Assembly: GCF_048544455.1 (NCBI RefSeq)
Contig: NC_133536.1
Span: forward strand, 41,536,152-41,600,151
Reading direction: 5' to 3'
DNA length: 64,000 nucleotides
Origin: Silene latifolia
Taxonomy: Eukaryota; Streptophyta; Magnoliopsida; Caryophyllales; Caryophyllaceae
Shown: piece after piece, positions 1-12,767 of the stretch
Layout of the letters: the number at the start of each line of letters is the position of its first letter
Position numbering within the stretch: position 1 is the first letter of the stretch
Program-made: the position numbers and the translations under genes
The notes under the pieces: generated by a model
The model's database searches: none
What the model was told of the DNA's origin: nothing
The model's input: the letters and a program-made list of their open reading frames with translations, nothing else

Positions 1-480
1 AAGAATTTCTTCAAAGTGTAAATGTGACTAAATTGCAAGTGTAACTGTTAACACAGTTGCAATTTAGTCACATTTACACTTTAAGTGTAAATGTTAACAC
101 ACTTAAAGTGTAAATGTTAACACTGTCAGTGTCAACTTTATCATACTGAAAGTGTGAATGTAAACACACTGAAATTAAATTGAATTTCAGTGTAAATGTG
201 GTGACATGGGAAGTGTAAATGTGGTGACAGCCCAAGTGTAAATGTGAACCAAAAAAAAGTGTAAATGTGAACAAATAGAAAGTGTAAATGTGAATATAGG
301 AGAAGTGTAAATGTGAACAAATAAAGTGTAAATCTGACTAAATTGGAAGTGTAAATGTGAAGATATTCAAAGTGTAAATGTGAGGATAGAGTATGTGTAA
401 ATGTGAAGATACTGGAAGTGTAAATGTACTGACATGGCAAGTGTAAATGTTAACACCAATTATTTGAAAATAAGTGTAAC
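1..480. repeat. E1 array A of the motif AGTGTAAATGT
   Basis: About 25 near-copies of AGTGTAAATGT(G/T)A follow one another at roughly 16-24 bp spacing. The separators are short, variable and AT-rich, and almost all copies share one orientation. Open frames through here translate only to the motif itself (FTFTL, HIYT) and are not genes. The array decays into gtgtaac variants after about 470. Confidence 0.9.
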
Positions 481-837
481 TGTTACTTGAAATAACATAA
501 GTAATCCAAAATAAGTTCAAGTAACACAATGTTTGGCTATCTAATAAAACAGAGAGATTTTGGTCTTATGACAGTGTAACTCTAACGTTGGTGTTACTAA
601 AAGTTACACCAACTGCAGTTCAAAGTTACGCTGCCATGAGACCAATTCCTAATCGCCCGCTCCAGTTATAGCACATCAAAGTTTTAAGTTACACACTCAA
701 AATATATAGAGCAACACTTGTCACGATCCGACGTCTATTCTTGTTCGACTCCAGCTCTTCCTCCTCCTCTCCTTCATCCTCTTAAGTTCGGAGACGACCC
801 TTCGCACAATGGTGTGTGTCTTTGAGAAGGGTTAGGG
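481..837. other. E1 spacer with gtgtaac variants and a small hairpin
   Basis: No gene is seen. Variant motifs (gtgtaac, gttacac) continue to about 690. A 7-bp-stem hairpin lies at 587-613 (GTTGGTG, 13-nt loop, CACCAAC). The segment from about 720 to 837 is the 3' side of the minus-strand transposase gene. Confidence 0.5.
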
Positions 838-1407
838 CGATTTCTCTTGTCGTGATTTGTCATTCTCTTGCAATTCTTACACTTACGTTTGGGTTTCCTA
901 GCCAACACCATTGCTTTTGTTTTGGTGACAAGAATCTTTTCCGGTCCCCTTGTTTTTCGAATTCTTTGGTGGCAATATCCTCACTACCTCACATGCCGTA
1001 CAATTCAGAAATTTCTCCATTTGTTGATTTTTATTCAACACTTCCCCTAATGGTGACAGGGACTGTTTAAATGATCTAATTACAGCGGAAAAGCTGTCAA
1101 CATCAGCTACTCCTTTGTCTCGAAGGAGCCCTGCAGCTTCATGAACTTCTGACCACATTATTGACATTGTAATTTGTTTTTCATCGATGACTTGCATGTT
1201 TTCTGTCCCTTCACCATTAGTATTGAAAATCCTTAATCGGAGATACTCTTTCATCCATCTATTTACAACATAATCTTCTGGTATAGTCTTTATCCCACTT
1301 GCTGAAAAAATCCATATTATATGGCGGCATAGGATTTCGGTTCTTTCAAACATCGTACAACTGCATCTTGCTTTACGTGTACCTGTGTCATCAGATAAAG
1401 CTAGCAT
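838..1407 (-). pseudogene. FAR1/MULE transposase, C-terminal part: SWIM zinc finger and zinc knuckle
   Basis: Last exon of the E1 transposase. The open frame 1407-898 begins a few residues before a SWIM finger, CxCxnCxH: ARCSCTMFERTEILCRHI. The text after it (VNRWMKEYLR) is also typical of FAR1-related proteins. The frame then stops at 898. In another frame, about 897-838, a CX2CX4HX4C knuckle is readable (CKNCKRMTNHDKRNC), so a single-base frameshift near 900-915 separates the two. The FAR1 family commonly ends in such a knuckle. Upstream, the exon is separated from the rest of the gene by motif array B. The family assignment is firm; the exact splice acceptor, near 1405, is a guess. Confidence 0.8.
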
Positions 1408-2078
1408 GTAAGTGTGAACGTTAAAAATAGTGTCACTGATGTAAAGTGTAAATGTCTTGAATTGTAAAGTGTAAATGTTAAGTTATTAGAAGTGTAAATG
1501 TAAACTAATAGGAAGTGTAAATGTCATGAACTGTAAAGTGTAAATGTTAAGTTATTAGAAGTGTAAAAGTTAAGTTATAGGAATTTAAATGAGATAAAAA
1601 CAGAAAGTGTAAATGTCATATGATGTAAAGTGTAAATGTCATGAATTGTAAAGTGTAAATGCTAAGTAATTAGAAGTGTAAATGTAAACTAATAGGAAGT
1701 GTAAATGACATGAACTGTAAAGTGTAAATGTTAAGGTATTAGAAGTGTAAATGTTAAGTTATAGGGATTTAAATGTGTAAATGTCATATGATGTAAAGTG
1801 TAAATGTCATGAAATGTAGTGTAAATGTCATTAAGTGGAAAAGTGTAAATGTTAAGGTATAGGAAGTGTAAATGGCATATGATGTAAAGTGTAAATGTCA
1901 TCAATTGTAAAGTGTAAATGTTAAGTTATTAGAAGTGTAAATGTAAACTAATAGGAAGTGTAAATGTCATGAACTGTAAAGTGTAAATGTTAAGTTATTA
2001 GAAGTGTAAATGTTAAGTTATAGGAATTTAAATGAGATAAAAACAGAAAGTGTAAATGTCATAGGAAGTGTAAACTAC
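1405..2078. repeat. E1 array B inside the transposase gene, with higher-order repeat
   Basis: A dense run of AGTGTAAATGT motifs, same orientation as arrays A and C, lies exactly between the exon ending FEVAYSP and the SWIM exon. A larger unit recurs: the series of spacers gtcatgaa.tgtaa, gttaagttattag and gtaaactaatagg at about 1450-1620 returns nearly unchanged at about 1895-2055. It is therefore a higher-order tandem repeat of roughly 400-450 bp built from the 11-bp motif. It probably occupies an intron. Confidence 0.85.
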
Positions 2079-3260
2079 CTGGACTGTATGCAACTTCAAA
2101 ATTCTTCTTTCTGGATGAATCTTTGACAGTAGTTACCTCTAGCTCGCCTCTCTCAGTGAAACCTCCTATTCTACATGTATCAATTGAGAAGATGGCTTCT
2201 TGTTTGAATTTGTGGAAAGCTGAATAGGTGTACACCTTTGCAGCATGAATCTCTAATGCCAGATATGTTGATGCCGTTGCGGACGAGTGCTTATCCATGT
2301 TGTCAAGTCGCTCATACATGTATGTCTTTGTTGGTCCATAGCGCTCTCAAAACGCATCCAAAACTCAACCAATGTTCCTGACTTGTGCTCAAACCTCTTG
2401 AAAAAGCTATTTTCGCTCTCTGATCTTTGAGTTGTCCTCATAATCGACGCCATCCTCAAGTCTCTGCAATGCGCCATCACCCACTGTCCCCTTATAGCCT
2501 ATGTATCTGCAAACCAATCATTTACGCCAACACCATGATCTTCAATTATTTGCTCCCAGATACCATCAAATTCTGCTGCCTCAAGCTCATCGTTCCATAT
2601 AATGTCATTAATTTTACACATGAACACATTATAATCACTCCTCGAGACGCCAAACTTACAGGGCATTTTGTTCATTATATGCCACATACAGAACCGATGG
2701 CGCGCTGTCTTGAAAACAAGAGGGACAGATTTGATAATACCTGGGTCCTGATCTGTAATTATGTACTCGGGTTCCTTACCCCCCATTGCTTGTAAAAACC
2801 GGCTGAAAACCCAATTAAACGACTCATAATCTTCCCTTGAAATTAGAGCCCCACAGAACGTCACAGATCGTTTATGGTGGTCAACACCTGTGAATGGTGT
2901 GAATACCATAGAATACTTATTGGTGTAGTAAGTTGGGTCGAATGACACCGCATAACCAAAAATTTTGTAATTATCTCGGGCGGTATCGTCCGCCCATATG
3001 GCCCTACGTAGGCTGCCATCATCGTCAAGGTCATAGTCAAAGTAGAAACCTATTCTTGTTTCAGTCATTTCCTTGAAATGGTCAACAAACAACTGACCAT
3101 CCCGTTCGTGAATGAAACATTTAACATCCCTATGGAAGTTATTAAAATCATTTAAGCTTGCTCCAATGTTTTCGTATCCATTCACTTGTTCTTTGCAGAT
3201 TCTGTATGTTTTTTTTGCTCCTATCTTCAGCTGCCAATCAATCATTAACAGATACACCAT
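2079..3260 (-). pseudogene. FAR1/MULE transposase, central part: DDE catalytic domain
   Basis: From 3260 downward, 253 codons encode a MULE transposase core. The first catalytic Asp lies in SFDPTYYTN (about residue 108), the second in IITDQDPG (about 170), and the likely Glu in EFDGIWEQ (about 230). The H-x-F-C-M-W-H-I motif follows the second Asp. A TAG at 2499 replaces what is usually a Tyr codon (FADT[stop]AIRGQW). The same frame continues to about 2330 with the family hallmark RTTQRSESENSFF. A frameshift near 2320-2330 moves the reading to the 2319-2079 frame, which contains LDNMDKHSSATASTYLALE and ends FEVAYSP at array B. These lesions suggest this copy cannot make full-length enzyme, unless some are sequencing errors. 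Confidence 0.88.
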
Positions 3261-3305
3261 ATAAATATAACATGAATGGAATTATTTATTTAGTATAGAG
3301 AGTGA

Positions 3306-3791
3306 TTATGTATTACAAACCCTTGAGTTCGAAACGATTATCATCTTGTGATAATCTGTTATGTTACGCGACAATTTCTGGAACTCTCTGTCCTTAAGTG
3401 AGATAAGCTTGTGATTGTGACCCTCGTGGAACCGGTCAATTAATAAAAGACCATTCTTCATATATAGTCGTATCCTCGCTTTACACACCACTCTAGTGAC
3501 CCTGAATATCCTCTGTGACTTCTCCCCAACCAGTTCGTTATCCTGATCTTTACTGGGCGTCTTTTGAGCGAAACCTTCTCGATTGCAGACGACGAGCTTT
3601 GACTTGATCTCACCGCCACGCCATTTTTTTGTTGTGTACCTACGTACATCAAACCCACAAAAAATGGCGTATATCTTATAAAAAGTCACCGCATCCTCAA
3701 CCCCCCCCCCCCCCAAACTCCTGGCCGATGTACGGTGTAAACCTCTTCTCGACCTCCCTACACAGCTCCTGCCTGTCAGGTTAAACTCCAT
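3306..3791 (-). pseudogene. FAR1/MULE transposase, N-terminal FAR1 DNA-binding domain
   Basis: The open frame 3791-3306 contains the FAR1 WRKY/GCM1-like zinc domain. FYKIYAIFCGFDVRR is followed by KLVVCNREG, a second Cys in VVCKARIRL, and the HEGHNH pair, giving a C-C-H-H arrangement. The upstream end contains a run of about 15 C on the plus strand (about 3699-3713, coding poly-Gly), a likely indel or sequencing-error site that makes the true start uncertain. The ATG at 3791 sits next to motif array C. The frame ends at 3306; a short gap or intron (3261-3305) separates it from the catalytic exon. In this family the domain is expected to bind the element's own DNA. Confidence 0.82.
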
Positions 3792-3799
3792 TCTGTTTT

Positions 3800-4390
3800 A
3801 CCAAGTCTGTAAATGTGCACAGAGTGTAAGTGTAAATGTAAATGTCATCAGATATGAAATGTAAGTGTAAACGTAACTCGAAGTAAAGTGTAAATGTAAA
3901 GGGAATGTTCCATAAATGTAAATATTCCAAAAGTGTAAATGTGAAAATTATGATGTCCCAAAAGTGTAAGTGGAAATGTAAACATCCAAAAGTATAAGTG
4001 TAAATGTCAGCAGAAACGAAGGGTAAATGTGCTGTTCTGAAAGTGTAAATGTCAGTAAAAGTGTAAATGTCAGCAGAAATGCAGTGTAAATGTGATGCTT
4101 TAAAAGTGCAAATGTCAACAAAAAGTGTAAATGTTTTCAGAATGCTAACTCACATAAAAAATATAACAATAAAAATGCAAAGGTGACTATAACAATTAAA
4201 AAGTGTAAATGTAAAAGTACACCAAAAGTGTAAATGTGAGCAGGAATGCAGTGTAAATGTGATGCTTTAAAAGTGTAAATGTCAACAAAATTGTAAATGT
4301 TGTCAGAATGCTAACTCACATAAAAAAATATAACAATAAAAAGTGTAAATGTAAAACTATAGCAAAAATGTTCATGTAAATGTTGTCAGA
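3800..4390. repeat. E1 array C of AGTGTAAATGT, upstream of the transposase
   Basis: The motif repeats in the same orientation as arrays A and B but is more diverged. A longer unit of about 165 bp recurs: aatgcagtgtaaatgtgatg through gaatgctaactcacataaaa at about 4077-4160 and again at about 4245-4325. It lies directly 5' of the transposase start, where promoter or 5'UTR sequence would be expected. Confidence 0.85.
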
Positions 4391-4971
4391 ATGCGTTCAT
4401 GCTACTCAAAACTCAAATTCATGAAAACCCAGCATGAAGATTTACTTCTAACAATCTTCATTTCAAACCCAGTAACAAATAATCAAAACAAGAATGAACA
4501 AATTCGATGACATGCAAAATTTATCATTACCTTCATCCATCCGGCCTATTCAACTGAAAATATTAAAACGTGACTGAAAACAATGAATAAAATGAAGAAA
4601 TACCATTGATGTCATCTATTATTTGCATGTTTACGCTAATTTGGAGGATTTAGAGAGAACTTTAGCTTCGTTTTCAGATGAAAGAACCCAGTTTTAGAGA
4701 GAAGAAAGAAAGAATAAAGTTAGAAATAAGTGTGTTAAGGAAGGAAGAATGTGGGGAGTGTAAACATAGTACAAAGGATATATCCTTTTGTCCGCAGGAA
4801 ATGATCATTGGTAAGGACAATTTGCAGGAAATGTTGTCCTCTTTCATAGCCAAGCTTTTCCCTTTTTTTTGGCCTATATTTTGTAAAAAATCTCCACCAT
4901 AGATGTTGTCCATCTAAGGGTCCTTATAAGGACTTAAGGACTCAAATGAGGTAAGGGACTCATTAGATCTC

Positions 4972-4990
<19 letters not shown>
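4391..4990. other. E1 right subterminal region and terminus
   Basis: No gene is recognised; the two overlapping ORFs on opposite strands here show no family features. The last 75 bp before the microsatellite contain repeated GGACT (AGTCC on the other strand). They match the left end of E2 near 54660-54710 when read inward: GA run, AGATC, then spaced AGTCC repeats. Confidence 0.55.

Positions 4991-5055
<65 letters not shown>
4971..5055. repeat. (CT)n(TA)n microsatellite at the E1 end
   Basis: About 23 bp of CT repeat is followed by about 62 bp of TA repeat. The TA tract may be the insertion target of E1, and the CT run its terminus. Confidence 0.95.
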
Positions 5056-5059
<4 letters not shown>

Positions 5060-7348
5060 GTATCTTGAGAGTATAAAGGTGAAATGTGTGTTTTATCGGG
5101 ATTCATGCAAGTTTATTAGTTTGATGATGATTTGAGTCGTGTTGGTAGGCAAGCATATCATGTCATGAAGGAGAGAAAGTTAATTGATGGATGAGGGTGT
5201 TATTGGTCTAAATTTTGGAAAAGGTAGTAACTAGATTAGATTCGATAAAGTGGTGATGTAAGTATTGTGAATAAGGGAATCAACTTTTAAGGAAGGAATC
5301 TATTGTGCTAAGTAGTAATGTTTCGCTATTAAAGAAGTATTATTTTGTTATTCAAGACTATTGATGTGATCTTGTGGATAGTTTAAGCTGGAAATTGGGA
5401 GAACAAGAAAGTGAGTTTAGCTTACGTGAGGTGTCTTGGGTTGAGTAAGATGAGTACATGAGGTAATTTATGGATAATGAGTGATGTGTAATCAAGGTTG
5501 ATTATTTGTTGATGGTATGGACTTATGGATTACATGTTGAAGGATGTTATAAGTGAACATGATGTGAGAATTATAGTTGACAAATAGTTGGGGTTTGAAT
5601 TGTGGAATAATGAGAAATAAATTGAGGTACCTAAGGGTAGAATGAGGCGATATCTTGGGTTATTCATAGTCGTGGGAATATGTAAATTGAGTTCATGGAT
5701 TTATGAGAATCGAAAACAAGGTAACTAGATGGAACTTGAGGTGATCAATTAGATTGGACAGTGAAAGATATCTAATAAAAGTAGTAGTAAGAAGTGAATG
5801 ACGAGACTATTTGAAAGCTAGTGTACACGTTTGATAGGGTAATTGATGGGTGTCCTTTGAAAGTCGGTTTTCGGGGAGCGGTAAATTGTGTTTTTAAGCT
5901 AGTTGATCATTGAGGTTATATAGGGTAACAGTTTAATATAAGTATGCATGACGTGTGAAAGTAGTTGGTGAAATTCTGTCCTATGAGCGGTAGTATAGAT
6001 GTTGCTTGTAAAGTTGCCACTCAATCGTCGAGTGAAGCGCCCACGGCGTACATTGTGATCTTGTTTTAGTGTCCATGTGAGGAGATAGAATGATGGCCTT
6101 AGGCCAAGAGTTCGCTTATTAGCGTTGGTGTCATAAAATAGGAAAGTTTGGGAACAGAGTTTGAGAAGGAAAATCTCACGCCCAGGTGACACTCGGCCGA
6201 GTGCACCATGTACTCGACCGAGTGGCCTCCTATACTCGACCGAGTGGTCTGCTTTGACCCTTGTTTTGTTCATACTGGACCCAAGGTGTATACCCTTATA
6301 TAGCAATTTATGTTAGTTGACTCGTGTTGGATGAACATGTGGACCTTACAAGAGTGATATTTTGTGAATTATTTACGTTTGACCATATTGGGTAGTTTTG
6401 CTATTTAAGAGTGAAATTCAAATGAAAGTGGTAACTGACATGTATAATTGGATGACAAGAATGATGTGATAATCTTGTTCGATTTTGTGTTAATTAAGGT
6501 GATTTTATTGTTATTCTGTAAAAGTATGATGAAAACGCAAGTTATGTGTCACATAGTGGTCATTGCATGATAGTGATTATGGTCTTCCGTATAAGCGGAA
6601 GGGGTGATGATGGATGAGAACGGATATGGAAGCACGTGTGTGATCACGTGGTGGATTTGAAGCGGTATATGCGTGACATGTTGTCCGGAAATGGGAATGT
6701 GGAACGTGGTTGAGTCACATTATAAGAATCTGGCATTAGTTGATTGTTTCCTAGAGTCCGTATAGTTGGTGTTTTTATATGAATACATGTTAATGTATGA
6801 GGATTGACGTGATATAGATACGTAGTAATAATCAAATTATACCCGTGATAGATATGCTTACATATGACCAACATGAATTGGGAGTTGTTTATAGGACTTA
6901 GATTGAAACCGTGGGTTTGACCTGATACTTGACTTTTGGAAGGCTTGTAGATGGGGGGAGGGGGGGTTATATCGATGGAATTATAACGATATGAGATTTG
7001 ATTACGGAATTACAATGAGTAATAGAAAGTGTTGAACCTAGAACATAGTCATTTATGGGATTCGGTAATGAGCGTATGAGAACACATTATGCGGTTTGAC
7101 AGTTGAACTTCGGGACGAAGTTCTCTTTTAGGGGGAGTGAATGTAACAATTCGGAAATTAAGGAAAGAGAAAGTACAGAATGTGAGACAGTAGTGAGAAT
7201 TGAGTGAAGAACTTTGGGATGAGTGCGATGTTTAGAAAGAGCATATACGGTTGATAGACATGTGAGGTGCGAGAGAATGCATGAGATTTGTGAAAAGGAT
7301 AGAGTGACGTGAGCTTCGGGGACGAAGTTCTTTTTAAGGGGGAAAATT

Positions 7349-9391
<2,043 letters not shown>

Positions 9392-9861
9392 CTTCACCAT
9401 TATTGACCGCATACCTCCTTTGTAAACTTAAATTATTGCATTAATAGTGTCCTTATTTCTGTCTTCTGCAAGTTACTCTCAAAATAACTTTACTTTAGAA
9501 AAATGAATAAATTGAACTATATTATATTTTTCACAACCATATTTCTTATCGAGCAAGTAATATTGTATCATTTCCCTTCTCTTTATTCCCTCCCTTTTCA
9601 TCCAAATACCCCACATCCATAAAGAAATTTAAATCTCTATATTGACTTTACATAACATCTATATCAAATAAACAATTAACCACTTACTCTTGAATTGAGC
9701 CCCTTTCAACCAACCACCATTTAGTCATTTACCCCTCTCTAGGTTGCCTTCGTTACCTTTTGCAAAGCTTCAACCTCTTAACCATATTATCACTAATCAA
9801 AATAAGCAAGTTGAAGCGGACGAATATGTATAAACCCCCACATAATTGTTTTTCTAAGATT
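9392..9861. other. Intergenic, nothing recognised
   Basis: AT-rich sequence after the Gypsy-1 LTR. No gene, terminal repeat or structured element was seen. Confidence 0.5.
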
Positions 9862-9877
9862 AATAACTTTAAGCATT

Positions 9878-10063
9878 AACCAAATGTGTTTGGTGTGGTG
9901 GTTGCTCACCTCATCCCTTAACCATGAGGTCAGGGGTTCGATCCCTGTCAATGGGAATGGAGCAAATTCTTTGGCCAGCCGTTTACCTCTTCGTGAGAGC
10001 ACGCGCGGCGAGGGGATTATACACTGTTGTCGACGGTGGACACTCCGGTTTAAACCAAAAAAA
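9878..10063 (+). mobile_element. tRNA-derived SINE with 16-bp target duplication
   Basis: The head has a Pol III B box (GGTTCGATCCC at about 9937-9947) and an A-box-like stretch (tggtgtggtggttgctcacc). The body has no long ORF and the tail is a short A run. Identical 16-bp flanks, AATAACTTTAAGCATT, at 9862-9877 and 10064-10079 are the target-site duplication. About 186 bp long. The intact flanks suggest a fairly recent insertion. It is not a functional tRNA gene: the acceptor stem and cloverleaf are not preserved. Confidence 0.9.
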
Positions 10064-10275
10064 AATAACTTTAAGCATTGAATTTGACATAATTGTGGTC
10101 CTAAACTCCTAAGATTGATGCCTTTAAACCATTGTAGTTATATCATGTTAAGCTCTCAAATGTAATACTCGTAGATATATTAGTCCGTTTCCTTTCTCCG
10201 GATATTGTACAAATGTCAAATGTTCACTTAAAGTGAATTATATACTTCTAATTTAACCTGGACTAAATTAAAACG

Positions 10276-10305
10276 GTCTGTGCATTGCACGGGTATCAAA
10301 GCTAG
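10276..10305 (+). mobile_element. Helitron 3' terminus
   Basis: A hairpin (gtctgtgcattgcacggg) is followed after 8 nt by CTAG and then T, the CTRR|T signature of Helitron 3' ends. I could not place the 5' TC end, so the element length is unknown. Confidence 0.55.
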
Positions 10306-10649
10306 TTATTGTATTAATGGAAAATGAGTAAAATGGAAAGAAAAAACATGGAGATGATCTTTAGTCTTAAGGTTGATAATGCACATTCCTAACGCGAATT
10401 AATTGATTGAGACCAACTTGTAAATAATGTTGTCAGTTCATGTGGCGATGGGCTGGTTTTAAGCCAAGGCAAGGCCAATATACAGGTGTGCCCTAGTTGA
10501 CCTCGATTCTTGCAGCCTTTCTGTTTGGCCCTACTTGAAAAAGAATTTGAACCAAAAAAGGAATTGAAACCGAAAAGTTAATCAAAACCTGAAAAGGTAA
10601 TTGATAAGGTAGCTGAAAGTAGGAGCTGATAAGGTGACTGATTATATAA

Positions 10650-10935
10650 AAATGTGTTTGGCAAACTAGCTGAAAAGGTAGCTGATTTTGGTAAAATGAC
10701 GTAAAAGGTTATGAAAATTATTTAATATTATAGAATAAAGTGGTAAAAAATGGAAAATAAGTCATTTCGGTCTTACCAATTTCTCAAATCTTTCCCCGAG
10801 GTAGCATTTCATTTCAGGTACCTTATTTGACTAAATAAGTTATCTGCCAAACACTTGCAAAAAAATCAGGTACCTGAAATTTTGGTCAAATAAGTTACTT
10901 TTGTCAAATAAAGTATTAAGTATCGTGCTAAACGG
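10650..10935. mobile_element. Possible degenerate non-autonomous DNA element
   Basis: GTGTTTGGCA at about 10651 is mirrored by TGCCAAACAC at about 10846, and further inverted pieces (gctgaaaaggtagctga against caggtacctgaaa) lie around them. The outer edge near 10925 reads gctaaacggagcc. No clear target duplication was found. Confidence 0.3.
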
Positions 10936-11169
10936 AGCCTTAACCAACTCCAATTAAACATGTATTGTATATAAAATTATCTACGTTGAGAATATTGTAC
11001 TCGGTATATTTGGCTGCCAAAATTCCAATATCGGCTAACTCACTTGTCACAAAAATACAATTTAACCCACAAAATTTGATGTTTTTCTCACAAGCTAATT
11101 AATAATACAATTGTGTACTAGCACACCAAACAAATGAACAATCTTATCTACACTCGCAACTAATCATAG
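10936..11169. other. 3' flank of the membrane-protein ORF
   Basis: AT-rich. It probably holds the 3'UTR of the minus-strand gene at 11170-11844. No other feature was seen. Confidence 0.4.
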
Positions 11170-11844
11170 TCAATTCCTCTTATATCGAACTCCCCTTAAA
11201 GATCTGAAAATCATATTTCGACATCTATTAACTTGAATCTGGAAACTAAAATCTCCAATTTGCACCCCTTCAATTGTTTGTGTACCACTACCTACATTCA
11301 TATTTTGACCCGCCATTGCACGCAATGAACTCCACCTTGTCTTGACCCAGACTCCACTACTGTCAGAAGCCGAATCCTCCTCCTCATCACCGTTGGACAC
11401 CAGATGAACACCAACGGGTGCACCCCCTGCATCACGAAATGCAATACCAATCACATAAATAACAAAAGCAAATATAGAACCAAAGAAAAGCAGTTCCTTG
11501 TGAGACCACATCCATATAACTCCCAAGACAAGCCGAATACCAAGGTATATATTCGAGTAAAGCTCCGAATTTCCTGCCCTCGTGTTTCTCGCGTTGCCTT
11601 GCTCTCCAAATTCAGGATCGAAAATTGCTTCAGCGGAAAAACTAGCAATGCAGAGAGCCGAAAAAAATCCAAAGTCGCCCCATAGCCATAGTCCTCCGGC
11701 AAGGAGTAAACTCATGCGAAACAATTTGATATCATCGTAATGCTCTCTTCTGTTTCCGGGATATTGTCCAAACAGATAAATGCAGTAAAGAATGCGAATC
11801 GCTATGGTGATGAGCCACCATCCAAGAGTAACCATATTATTCAT
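11170..11844 (-). CDS. Hypothetical multi-pass membrane protein, 224 aa, single exon
   Basis: I do not recognise the family. The ATG at 11844 starts MNNMVTLGWWLITIAIRI. Hydrophobic stretches at about residues 5-25, 43-72, 99-116 and 119-137 suggest four membrane spans. The C-terminal third (about 140-224) is hydrophilic, with an acidic patch NGDEEEDSASDSSG, then basic residues and RYKRN at the end. Trp-rich spans (LGWWLI, GGLWLWGDFGFF) stand out. The frame is intact, in unique-looking sequence, and has no transposon features, so it is a good candidate host gene or an intronless (retro)copy of one. A TATA-like stretch (ctgtatatac, minus strand) lies near 11990. Confidence covers the ORF being real, not any function. 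Confidence 0.6.
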   Translation of the reverse strand: MNNMVTLGWWLITIAIRILYCIYLFGQYPGNRREHYDDIKLFRMSLLLAGGLWLWGDFGFFSALCIASFSAEAIFDPEFGEQGNARNTRAGNSELYSNIYLGIRLVLGVIWMWSHKELLFFGSIFAFVIYVIGIAFRDAGGAPVGVHLVSNGDEEEDSASDSSGVWVKTRWSSLRAMAGQNMNVGSGTQTIEGVQIGDFSFQIQVNRCRNMIFRSLRGVRYKRN

Positions 11845-12218
11845 GGTTCGAATACGCCCTTATTAGTTATATTCTCGTGGCTATCGCTTTTATTCCGGTG
11901 TTTGTAAATAGAGTAATGTAGACAGGGTTAGATGCTCTCATGCATATTGTTTGTACTGTAGAGTTTACACATACGAGTAATATGTAGTATATACAGAGTA
12001 CACTTCTCACTTTAATGGGCTTCTCGGAAGATTAGGTGTGAAACTGTGAATGAATAAAGGAGATAATTTAAATAAGGCGTGAATGTCAAACGTGGAGGAG
12101 ATTCGGAAATTTTAGTATTAGAGCGAGATTAGAGGCCACAAATTCAACCTCGTTTCATTACTTTTGACTACTCTGTTTCTTGTGGTTAGGTTTGAAAACT
12201 TGCTTCTCTAAACGTATA

Positions 12219-12426
12219 CTTCCTCCGTTCCGGTCATTTGTTGTCCTTTTTTATTTTTGGGTGTCTCAGTCATTTGTTGTCCTTTCTATTTTAAGAATGA
12301 ACTTGATGAGTAATTTGATCATTCTCATTCAATTTATTCCACTTGTCATTTAGTTATTGGTCATCTCCTCTTTTCTTGGTCTTTGTGCCAAAACCAAAAG
12401 ACAACAATTGATCGGGACGGAAGGAG
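12219..12426. mobile_element. Stowaway-type MITE
   Basis: The terminal inverted repeats are CTTCCTCCGTTCCGGTCA and the complement CTCCTTCCGTCCCGATCA, flanked by TA at 12217-12218 and 12427-12428. Length is about 208 bp with no coding. This fits Tc1/mariner-derived Stowaway elements. Confidence 0.85.
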
Positions 12427-12767
12427 TATAATACTCCGTAGTTGATCAAATTGATAATGATATAGTTTTATACTACCTCCAATCCAATCCAATATTCCCT
12501 ATTACTTTTGAATGTCAAAAAAAGTTTCACTATTATAATTAGTTTAAAAAATACAAAACTTTGTAAGATAGAACTAACATATTTCACTAAACTTTTTTTT
12601 TTTTTGAAAAATTTCTATGTATAAAGAGAGAAAAATACTACTCGTATTAAAGTATCTCCTCGAACAACACCCAAAAGTAAAAAGGAACATTTAATTAGAT
12701 AGGAGAAAGTAATATGTAAGATGATCATGATAATACTCTTAGATAGACTTACCTACATTTATTTATT

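Larger units (their letters stand above)
1..4990 (-). mobile_element. E1: partial Mutator-like element with FAR1-type transposase and AGTGTAAATGT arrays
   Basis: Seen: a minus-strand FAR1/MULE transposase gene (about 838-3791) lies between two arrays of the motif AGTGTAAATGT, at 1-480 and 3800-4390, with a third array inside the gene at 1405-2080. The right terminus lies at about 4915-4990. Read inward from the microsatellite it is GA-rich, then AGATC, then several AGTCC motifs, and it abuts a (CT)n(TA)n tract. The left end is outside the window. Known: FAR1-like MULE transposases mobilise Mutator-superfamily elements. Inference: all of this is one element, because the arrays and the terminus bracket the transposase. 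No target-site duplication can be checked with only one end present. Confidence 0.7.

Noticed and set aside
1-480. CRISPR-like array (short repeats with variable spacers)
   Set aside because: The repeat is only about 11 bp, spacing is irregular, copies are degenerate, and the surroundings are a plant transposon.
5056-7348. Host gene or readable pol in the Gypsy-1 interior
   Set aside because: No frame longer than about 130 codons and no motif; treated as non-coding or decayed retroelement sequence.
9884-9960. tRNA gene
   Set aside because: Has a B box but no cloverleaf; the A tail and 16-bp flanking duplication show it is a SINE.
10418-10940. Clear hAT MITE
   Set aside because: Inverted pieces are visible but no target duplication or clean termini; kept only as a low-confidence element.
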